Of a stretch of 39,411 bases of DNA, positions 8,792 through 15,130 are shown piece after piece (the stretch's first letter is position 1; each line of letters begins with the position of its first letter). A model generated the notes under the pieces. It was not told the DNA's origin, searched no databases, and saw only the letters and a program-made list of their open reading frames with translations. A program made the translations under genes and the position numbers. Origin of the DNA: Sphingopyxis sp. (lineage in GTDB: Bacteria > Pseudomonadota > Alphaproteobacteria > Sphingomonadales > Sphingomonadaceae); contig NZ_JAIBES010000100.1 in assembly GCF_019459305.1 (NCBI RefSeq), forward strand, positions 1 to 39,411, read 5' to 3'.

Positions 8792-9154
8792 ATTGCCCCC
8801 AATAATCATCGGTCCCGTAACGAAGCCAAAGCTCGCCACAGGGGATTCACGCGCGACCATGATGTCTGACGCGAGGCTCTGGTTACGGTCCAAAACGCAC
8901 GCGCCCACCGGGGTTGCCTGAAGCATTTTTTACCCGGCGTTGCCTGTCGATTGATGCGAATCGCTCGATAGCGTCGCCTGCCGTGACGGATGCTGGCGAC
9001 GACCTTTGTCTATTTCGATTCGGCGGATTGAGTCTATTATCCCCTCGGACATATCCGTTAGAGTAGTTTCCCGTTCTGCCACCGCGCATTACTCTTTGAT
9101 AACCACGAAAAGAGGGGTCGGCGCTCGAATCCGCGATGATTCAGGAGGGGTGAC
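8792..9154. promoter_or_regulatory. Divergent promoter region of T1SS module 1
   Basis: This non-coding gap separates the leftward LuxR-exporter operon from the rightward TolC-RTX genes and should hold both promoters. A short interrupted palindrome with arms CGGA and TCCG lies at 9046-9057, embedded in the AT-richer stretch 9031-9075. It is a possible operator but too short to be decisive. If translation of the regulator begins at 8926, the gap shrinks to 8927-9154. The GTG start at 9155 is preceded by a near-perfect ribosome site, AGGAGG, at 9143-9148. Confidence 0.45.
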
Positions 9155-10738
9155 GTGCGGAAATCTTGGATTTTTTGGGCGAGCGCCATGAGCGCTCCCG
9201 TCGCTGTAGCGACGTTTGCGATTGCCGCGACTCCGCTGCTGGCGCAATCGGCGTCGCCTGCCGTGGCACCATCGAGCACGATGGCCGCTCTCGCCCGGCA
9301 GGTGGTCATCTCCAGCCCCGACATCGCGGCGCAGCGTCATCAGGTGCGGGTTTCCGCTGCGCGGCTGCAGGCAGCGGAAGCCGGCTATCTGCCAACGATC
9401 GAGGCGAACGGCACCGTCCAGCGGCGCGAGATCGACATCAAGAATGGCAGCAGCACCAACGACGCGCGCTATACCGCCGGACAGGCCGGGATCGAGGCGC
9501 GATTGCGCTTCTACGACGGCAACCGGACCTATAATGGCGTCAAGATCGCCAAGGCCGAACTCGAGGCGACCAGCGCCGGACTCGATGCGATCACGTCGGA
9601 CATCTTGCTGGAACTGCTGACCAGCGCCGCCGACGTCCATCTAAGCCGCAAAATCCTGCAATATTCACAGGCACAGAGCGAGGCGATCGGTGAACAGCTG
9701 CGCGCAACGTCGCGCCGCCTCGAATTCGGCGAAGCCACGCGCACCGACGAAGAACTGGCGCGGGCGCGGCTGGCGACGTCGCAAGCCGGGGTGCTCGCCG
9801 CGACCGAAGAGCTTGGCGTCAATGGGCACCGCTTTCGCAACGTCAGCGGCCAGTCGGGAACGATGGTGCCCCCACTGCCGCCGCTCGCCGCGGTACCGGC
9901 TTCGCTCGCCGCGGCGCAAAAGATCGCCCAGGATGCCGCGCCGCGACTGCGCGCCGCGCGGCTCAATGCCCAGGCCGGGAGGTCGGGGGTCCCCTTCGCG
10001 ACCGGCGCGTTGCTCCCGCAACTCGATGCGGTGAGCGGTTATGACTATCTGACCGGCGGCGCCGCCAATACGTTCACGGGCAAATATCCCGACGATCGTT
10101 CATCGCTATATTACGGTCTGGAACTGCGCGTGCCGATTTTCCTGCCGCGCGACCATGCCGAGGTTCGCCGCGCACGCGCCGTCCGCGATCAGCGCCTGTC
10201 GCAAACCGACATGGCGGCGCGAACGGTTGCAGAAGAAGTCGCGAGCGCCTGGACACGCTGGCAGTCAGCGAAGAGCACGATCATTGCCGCCGATGCGGCG
10301 GTCGCGGCAACCCAGGAAGCGGCCGAAGGTATCAAGAAAGAGGCTGTCGGCGGCAACCGCACCCTCACAGATGTACTGAATGCGCAGAACGAGCTCCTGA
10401 CCGCGCGCGTCACGCTGGAGAGCGCGAACCGCAATGAATTTGTCGCGCGCGCCAGTTTGCTGGCAGCGACCGGTCAGCTCGACGCGAAAGCGATCCTTGA
10501 CGGGCGCTGCTGCGGCGCCGACGTCATCGACCGCCCCGGCATGTCGGCGCTGGGCCGACCGTCCATGGCCAGCCCGGGCGAGACGATGGCCGACCCTGCG
10601 GCATCGGCCCGGCCGCAGATGTCGTCGCTGGGCCGCACGCCCGATCCGGCGCCCGATCGTTCCGCCAACGAGCAGACCGGCGAGGCCATCAACTCGGCAC
10701 GCCCTGCATCCTCGGCCTTGGGCCGCAAGCTGAACTGA
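9155..10738 (+). CDS. TolC-family outer membrane channel of T1SS module 1
   Basis: Starts at GTG, with AGGAGG six bases upstream. A signal peptide is clear (about residues 1-30, ending ATPLLA before QSASP). The mature protein has the duplicated OEP/TolC helical pattern and ends its core with the usual TLTDVLNAQNELL motif. It should form the outer-membrane trimer for the PrtD/PrtE-type exporter encoded divergently. Unusual feature: after the core there is a tail of about 75 residues containing three copies of a short RPxxSxLGR motif (RPGMSALGR, RPQMSSLGR, RPASSALGR), the last at the very C-terminus. TolC C-terminal tails face the periplasm, so this could be a contact site. The RTX gene follows after 280 bases. 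Confidence 0.92.
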   Translation: MRKSWIFWASAMSAPVAVATFAIAATPLLAQSASPAVAPSSTMAALARQVVISSPDIAAQRHQVRVSAARLQAAEAGYLPTIEANGTVQRREIDIKNGSSTNDARYTAGQAGIEARLRFYDGNRTYNGVKIAKAELEATSAGLDAITSDILLELLTSAADVHLSRKILQYSQAQSEAIGEQLRATSRRLEFGEATRTDEELARARLATSQAGVLAATEELGVNGHRFRNVSGQSGTMVPPLPPLAAVPASLAAAQKIAQDAAPRLRAARLNAQAGRSGVPFATGALLPQLDAVSGYDYLTGGAANTFTGKYPDDRSSLYYGLELRVPIFLPRDHAEVRRARAVRDQRLSQTDMAARTVAEEVASAWTRWQSAKSTIIAADAAVAATQEAAEGIKKEAVGGNRTLTDVLNAQNELLTARVTLESANRNEFVARASLLAATGQLDAKAILDGRCCGADVIDRPGMSALGRPSMASPGETMADPAASARPQMSSLGRTPDPAPDRSANEQTGEAINSARPASSALGRKLN

Positions 10739-11018
10739 GATCCGATCTTGCATAAGGGCCGGCTTGTTTCGCCCCGCTGCGGAACGGCAGAAATCCGCAC
10801 GTCCGGTTAAAAACTCGCCGACCGCGCCCCGGTGATCTGCCCCAAAATGAACCACTTCACAAAATTGCTCGCCATGTCCCCAAGCAGGAATGTGCGGTCC
10901 CCCTGCCCCGCCATATCCCATCGTCATGGCTGCGGATTTTCGCGGTCATTTGGGGGGATGGCAAAGCCGAGTCGGCAAATCTGCATCCCTGCGACCCACC
11001 AATGAAGAGGATAGCGAA
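10739..11018. other. Intergenic region before the RTX gene
   Basis: 280 bases without a recognisable gene. I see no T-run terminator after the TolC-like gene, so the RTX gene may be co-transcribed, and I cannot define a separate promoter. The ribosome site of the RTX gene (AAGAGG, 11005-11010) sits at the right edge. An open frame runs in from 10890 but has no ribosome site there. Confidence 0.4.
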
Positions 11019-13208
11019 ATGCCTACAGTTGGATCTTCTAACGCACCAACCAATCCAAAAATGCCCACTGCACGTGGACAGGTATTGGGAACGAATGCGG
11101 TCGATTTCATCGATCTGAACACTCTCGTCCACACCGCGGCCTTGCCCTATAATGCGCGCGGCAATGGCGGGGCAGACACCGTCTATGGCAACAATCTCGA
11201 CAATGATCTGTATGGCGATGCCGGCGATGACAATGTCGTCGGACGGAGCGGCAATGATCGCATCGATGGTGGAACTGGCAACGACACGCTGATCGGTGAC
11301 CAGGCCTCGTTCGTCGTCGTCGGCCCCGGCGACGTCGACTATATCGGCGACGATAATGGCGCCGCCGATGGCAATGACACGCTGCTTGGCGGTGCCGGCA
11401 ACGACACGGCCTGGGGCGGCGGCGGAAACGACTTCCTCCGCGGCGACGCTGGCAATGACGTGCTCTATGGCCAATCGGGCGATGACCGCGCCGATGGCGG
11501 GGCTGGCGACGACATCGTCGATGGCGGCACCGGTAACGACAATCTCTATGGTGGCACCGAAACCGACGTGGTGACCGGTGGCGACGGCGACGATTATATC
11601 GATGGCGGCACGAACGCCAATGGCATCGACCAGCTTTCGGGCGGTGACGGCAACGATGTGATCTTCGGCGACAAAGGCGTCAATCGTAAGGCCGATGAAG
11701 ATTTTGCTTACAATCAAAGCAATTATAACAAGGGCATTGGCCATGCCGACAACATCTCCGGCGGCGCTGGCGACGACCAGATCTTCGGTCAAGGCGGCGA
11801 CGATGTGATCGACGGCGACAACGGCGACGATCTGCTGTGGGGCGATGACGGCAACGACACGATCTTTGGCGGCAACGGCTATGACCAGCTCGACGGAGGC
11901 GAAGGCGACGACGTTCTCTTGGGTGAAGACGGCGACGACGAACTCAACGGCGATGCGGGCAATGATGTCATCCGCGGCGGCGCGGGTCTTGATTTTGTTC
12001 AGGGCGGCGCCGACGATGACGACATCGGCGGCGGTGCCGACGACGACGTGCTGAACGGCAACGACGGCGACGATCTTGTTCATGGTGACGATGGCAATGA
12101 TCTGATCTGGGGCCAGAGCGGCGATGACGAACTGTACGGCGACGATGGCGACGACGTGATCCGCGGCAACGGGGATCCCTTCTTCGATCCGTCCGATCCG
12201 TCGACCACCGACAATGACTTCATCTCGGGCGGTGACGGCAACGACACCATCAACGGCGACGAGGGCAATGACGTTCTCGAAGGTAATGACGGCGACGACC
12301 TGATTGCTGGTGACGCTGGCGCTGACAACATTGATGGCGGCGCAGGCGACGACAACCTCTCCGGCAATGACGGCAACGATGTCATTGCGGGCGCTGATGG
12401 CGACGACGTGATCTTCGGCAACAATGGCAACGACAATCTGTCGGGCAATGACGGCGACGACGATGTCTATGGCGGTGCCGGCAATGACACCATCAACGGC
12501 AATGACGGCAACGACTTCCTGGCTGGTGAAGCTGGCAACGACACCATGTTCGGCGGCGACGGCGACGACTTCATGTCGGGTGACCTGGCGACGGACGGTC
12601 TGGGCCTTCCGGGTGGCGGCAACGACTTCATGTCGGGCGGCGACGGCAACGACTTCATGCAAGGCGGCTTTGGCGCCGACGTGATGAACGGCGATGACGG
12701 CGATGACACCATCTTTGGTGACACCGGCAATGACACCATCGATGGTGGCCTTGGCGATGACTATCTCGAAGGTGAACAGGGCAACGACAAGATCACCGGT
12801 GGCGAAGGCGACGACCATATGTCGGGCGGCACGGGCAAGGATCTGTTCCTGTTCGACTCGACCGATGCATCGCCGGGCTTCGGCAATGATGTCATCGGCG
12901 CGCCGGGCTTCCTGGGATCGGGCCGCGACTTCAACCTCGCGAACCGTGACACGCTGGTCTTCGACGTCGATGCTGGCTTCGATCCGGATCTCGATATGTT
13001 CGTGCTGACCGGCGACTGGGATGGCCAGGGCGACGCGCTCGACGTGTTCATCTTCACCGCAGCCGGTTCGGTGCTGATCGAGGACTTCTGGGAAGGCGCT
13101 TCGGCTCCTATTGCGGCGATCGCGGCATTGGGCGGCTATGACTCGGTTGCTGCGCTCAATGCGTACAGCCAGGGCAATGCGTCCTACGACATGATCACGT
13201 TCGTCTGA
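11019..13208 (+). CDS. RTX calcium-binding secreted protein made almost only of nonapeptide repeats
   Basis: Starts at ATG 11019 with AAGAGG eight bases upstream, giving 729 residues; the frame extends upstream to 10890 without support. After about 45 N-terminal residues without a signal peptide, dozens of GGxGxDxxx-type repeats run to about residue 610, forming calcium-bound parallel beta-rolls outside the cell. Three short inserts break the ladder (near KADEDFAYNQSNYNKG, GDPFFDPSDPSTTD and LATDGLGLPGGG). The last ~110 residues form a non-repetitive C-terminal domain ending DMITFV; a hydrophobic tail after an acidic residue resembles PrtD-type secretion signals. No protease, lipase or other catalytic domain is present, so a structural or surface-coat role is likely (inference). 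Its exporter is probably the PrtD/PrtE-type pair at 4432-7589. Confidence 0.93.
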   Translation: MPTVGSSNAPTNPKMPTARGQVLGTNAVDFIDLNTLVHTAALPYNARGNGGADTVYGNNLDNDLYGDAGDDNVVGRSGNDRIDGGTGNDTLIGDQASFVVVGPGDVDYIGDDNGAADGNDTLLGGAGNDTAWGGGGNDFLRGDAGNDVLYGQSGDDRADGGAGDDIVDGGTGNDNLYGGTETDVVTGGDGDDYIDGGTNANGIDQLSGGDGNDVIFGDKGVNRKADEDFAYNQSNYNKGIGHADNISGGAGDDQIFGQGGDDVIDGDNGDDLLWGDDGNDTIFGGNGYDQLDGGEGDDVLLGEDGDDELNGDAGNDVIRGGAGLDFVQGGADDDDIGGGADDDVLNGNDGDDLVHGDDGNDLIWGQSGDDELYGDDGDDVIRGNGDPFFDPSDPSTTDNDFISGGDGNDTINGDEGNDVLEGNDGDDLIAGDAGADNIDGGAGDDNLSGNDGNDVIAGADGDDVIFGNNGNDNLSGNDGDDDVYGGAGNDTINGNDGNDFLAGEAGNDTMFGGDGDDFMSGDLATDGLGLPGGGNDFMSGGDGNDFMQGGFGADVMNGDDGDDTIFGDTGNDTIDGGLGDDYLEGEQGNDKITGGEGDDHMSGGTGKDLFLFDSTDASPGFGNDVIGAPGFLGSGRDFNLANRDTLVFDVDAGFDPDLDMFVLTGDWDGQGDALDVFIFTAAGSVLIEDFWEGASAPIAAIAALGGYDSVAALNAYSQGNASYDMITFV
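11159..12850 (+). repeat. RTX nonapeptide-coding tandem repeat tract
   Basis: DNA here is a degenerate 27-base and 54-base tandem array (recurring GGCAATGACGGCAACGAC-like units) coding the RTX repeats. It lies in frame within the gene with no interruption. Such arrays can recombine, so repeat number may vary among strains and assembly may collapse units. Confidence 0.85.
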
Positions 13209-13257
13209 GGACAAGGCTTCGTACGGGGAGCCACTCCTCGACGGACCTCTGCTAACT

Positions 13258-13288
13258 GGAGGGCAGGCCGCGGCCTGCCCTCCTTTTT
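13258..13288 (+). terminator. Rho-independent terminator of the RTX gene
   Basis: A perfect 13-bp inverted repeat, GGAGGGCAGGCCG with CGGCCTGCCCTCC, is followed directly by TTTTT. It lies 50 bases after the RTX stop codon. The fold is very stable and should end the TolC-RTX transcript. Confidence 0.92.
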
Positions 13289-13673
13289 GCATTGGGGTGC
13301 CAGGATAATATGTCGCCGCCGCAGTTAATTGCATCGTCGCGGCCAGGCTAGTTTTTGCAGTGTCCCCATCAGGGAATGGCCGGAAACCGCGCTTTCCGCC
13401 AATTTTTACACAAGGATGACATGGCAAGAATCATCCTAACGATGCCTGCTTCAGCCGAGCAGGTCTGCAGAGACAGGGTGTAAGCATAATAAGGAATCTA
13501 TCGACGACCCGGCGGCAATATAGTCCTCCGACAATTGGTAGATCTTCGAGTCCGGTCAGCTTGCGCTGGCTAGCCGTGTCCGCCGCCACGCCCCCTGGCG
13601 GCGGCCGGCGTCGAAGCCTCATCGTTCGTTTCCATAGCGCCGCGACGTTGCCGGCCGCAGCTCGAGTTCGACC
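13289..13673. other. Intergenic region between RTX and M23 peptidase genes
   Basis: 385 bases with no credible gene; a minus-strand frame 13431-14294 is antisense to the peptidase and has no domain. It contains repeat copy B (13360-13399) and a 7-bp inverted repeat, AGGATGA / TCATCCT (13413-13437), that could be an operator. No good -35/-10 pair was identified for the peptidase gene. Confidence 0.45.
13360..13399 (+). repeat. ~40-bp dispersed repeat, copy B
   Basis: GTGTCCCCATCAGGGAATG at 13360-13378 matches copy A (2071-2053, minus strand) exactly over 19 bases. The next ~20 bases are about two-thirds identical and here form a small hairpin, GGAAA-CCGCGC-TTTCC. It lies beyond the RTX terminator, in the same orientation relative to the upstream gene as copy A. 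Confidence 0.65.
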
Positions 13674-14660
13674 ATGAAGCATGCATTCCTCTTTTGTTTT
13701 GCGCTGGCGATGGCCGCGCTGCAGGCACCGCCCGCGGGCAACGCCCCGGCATTGAGCATTCCGGTCGATTGTAGCATCGGCCAATCCTGCCTGGTCCAGA
13801 AGCTCGTCGATCACGATCCGGGGCCCGGCCGCCGCGACTATCGCTGCGGCCAGCTTACGACGAACGGGCATGACGGGATCGATATCCGCCTGCGCACGAT
13901 GGCCGACATGCGAACCGGCTTTGCCGTCGTCGCAGCCGCCGCCGGAACGGTGCTGCGCACCCGCGATGGCGAGCCCGACGTCAGCGTCGACGAACGGACA
14001 TCGCCGGGCGGCAAGGACGCGGGCAATGCGATCGTAATTGAACATGGTGACGGCTGGCAGACCCAGTACAGCCATCTGCGCCAAGGCAGCATCGTCGTCC
14101 GCCCCGGCCAGCACGTCGTGGTCGGCGAAAAAATCGGGCAGGTCGGGCTGTCGGGCAATAGCGAATTCCCGCATCTTCACTTCACGGTTCGCCATAACGG
14201 CGAGGCGGTCGACCCTTTTGTTGGAAACGGCCCGCCGCCGCCGTGCAACATCGATGCGCCCAGTTCGGGCCTTTGGACAGCCGCGGCGGCACACATCCTC
14301 AGTTACCAGCCCGCCGCGGTGATCACCGGCGGCCTCGCATCAACGGTGCCGGCCAAGGCGGTTGCCCAGCGCGACCCGCCGCCGGCGTTGACCGGACAGC
14401 AGGCACCGCTGATCCTGTGGATCGACGCGATCGGCGCGCGTGCAGGCGACCGACAGATGTTCTCGATCACGGGACCGAGCGGACAGATCGTGCATGACCA
14501 GCGAGCGCTCGTCGCCGATGGCGGCCTCAGCTGGTTTGCATATAGCGGCAAACGCGCGCCCGCCGCGGGCTGGCCCAAAGGCCGCTATTCTGGCCGCTAT
14601 GCCCTGCAACGTGGCGAAACGATAATCGCGCAATTCGAAACATATGGCCTGATAAGATAA
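13674..14660 (+). CDS. M23-family (LytM-type) metallopeptidase, exported
   Basis: A 328-residue protein with a short signal peptide (about residues 1-24, hydrophobic FLFCFALAMAALQA). The M23 zinc endopeptidase fold covers about residues 55-190. The zinc and catalytic residues are present: H66 and D70 in GHDGID, H134 in YSHL, and H167-x-H169 in FPHLHF. Active members cut peptidoglycan cross-bridges. The C-terminal ~130 residues form an additional beta-rich domain that I do not recognise. No strong ribosome site precedes ATG 13674, so the start is moderately certain. It stands alone between the two T1SS modules; a role in opening the wall for the secretion machinery is possible but inferred only from position. 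Confidence 0.88.
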   Translation: MKHAFLFCFALAMAALQAPPAGNAPALSIPVDCSIGQSCLVQKLVDHDPGPGRRDYRCGQLTTNGHDGIDIRLRTMADMRTGFAVVAAAAGTVLRTRDGEPDVSVDERTSPGGKDAGNAIVIEHGDGWQTQYSHLRQGSIVVRPGQHVVVGEKIGQVGLSGNSEFPHLHFTVRHNGEAVDPFVGNGPPPPCNIDAPSSGLWTAAAAHILSYQPAAVITGGLASTVPAKAVAQRDPPPALTGQQAPLILWIDAIGARAGDRQMFSITGPSGQIVHDQRALVADGGLSWFAYSGKRAPAAGWPKGRYSGRYALQRGETIIAQFETYGLIR

Positions 14661-14689
14661 ACACTCCTTTTGATAACAAACTGAACAAC

Positions 14690-14705
14690 GTTTTTCCTCA
14701 AAAAC
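14690..14705. promoter_or_regulatory. Perfect palindrome GTTTTT-N4-AAAAAC
   Basis: Sequence GTTTTTCCTCAAAAAC, six complementary bases per arm with a 4-base spacer, 30 bases after the M23 stop. It might be an operator or part of a weak termination structure for the M23 gene; no T-run follows. Confidence 0.35.
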
Positions 14706-14870
14706 TGCTAATATATGCTCTTATATCAAACTAGATTTTATAATATTATTCAGGCAAATATCTAAAATTTTTCCATTTTTATCTATGCATATTCATAATG
14801 CGACAATTCCGACGAACAACCTTATCTTTTGTACGAATTTTAATGGAAAATTAACTCTCAAGATATTGCG

Positions 14871-14888
14871 CTTATACAAAAGTATAAG
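14871..14888. promoter_or_regulatory. Perfect palindromic operator candidate
   Basis: CTTATACAAAAGTATAAG has seven complementary bases per arm and a 4-base spacer, the geometry of a site bound by a dimeric regulator. It lies about 240 bases upstream of the adhesin start inside the AT-rich island. The half-site TTATACAA also occurs near 30815-30822, upstream of the LuxR-type gene at 29923-30663. No regulator can be assigned from the sequence alone. Confidence 0.45.
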
Positions 14889-15130
14889 TGGTCATACCAA
14901 AAATTGCCATTGCAGAATCACCCCCCCGGGTTTGTATTCGCCTCGTCAGTGACAAGGCACGGGCAACGGTCGCCAAAGAGAACCCAGCACGATCACAGGA
15001 GCTTGCATTGCCCATCCGCGCCGCACCCGACGCGGAAAAGCGATGCCGTTCGCCCTTAGTCGCAGCGGCCCCCGTACAGGTCGCTGCCGCGTGAACGAGC
15101 GAATATCGAGGGTGCAGGGGGCATTAGGCG

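Larger units (their letters stand above)
14661..15130. promoter_or_regulatory. AT-rich regulatory island upstream of the giant adhesin
   Basis: 470 bases without a gene. By hand count 14701-14760 has 13 G/C in 60 bases and 14761-14820 has 18 in 60, sharply lower than the GC-rich genes on both sides. The island holds two short perfect palindromes, each with a 4-base spacer (14690-14705 and 14871-14888), and ends in a C7 tract (14931-14937) about 195 bases before the adhesin start. This looks like the control region of the adhesin operon. A small plus frame at 14888-15094 has no support as a gene. Confidence 0.65.

Noticed and set aside
11159..12850. Regular DNA repeats considered as CRISPR or satellite
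   Set aside because: The units are contiguous, degenerate and in frame, coding RTX nonapeptides. There are no unique spacers of constant length and no cas genes.
10857..13427. 856-codon open frame on the minus strand across the RTX gene
   Set aside because: It is antisense to the nonapeptide repeats. Repeats of Gly/Asp/Asn codons with biased third positions leave the opposite strand free of stops and yield a Val/Ile/Ala repeat with no known domain.
86..13564. 13-base match GTCCGGTCAGCTT near 88 and 13552
   Set aside because: Simple counting predicts about ten shared 13-mers in a window of this size, so this match carries no weight without longer similarity.
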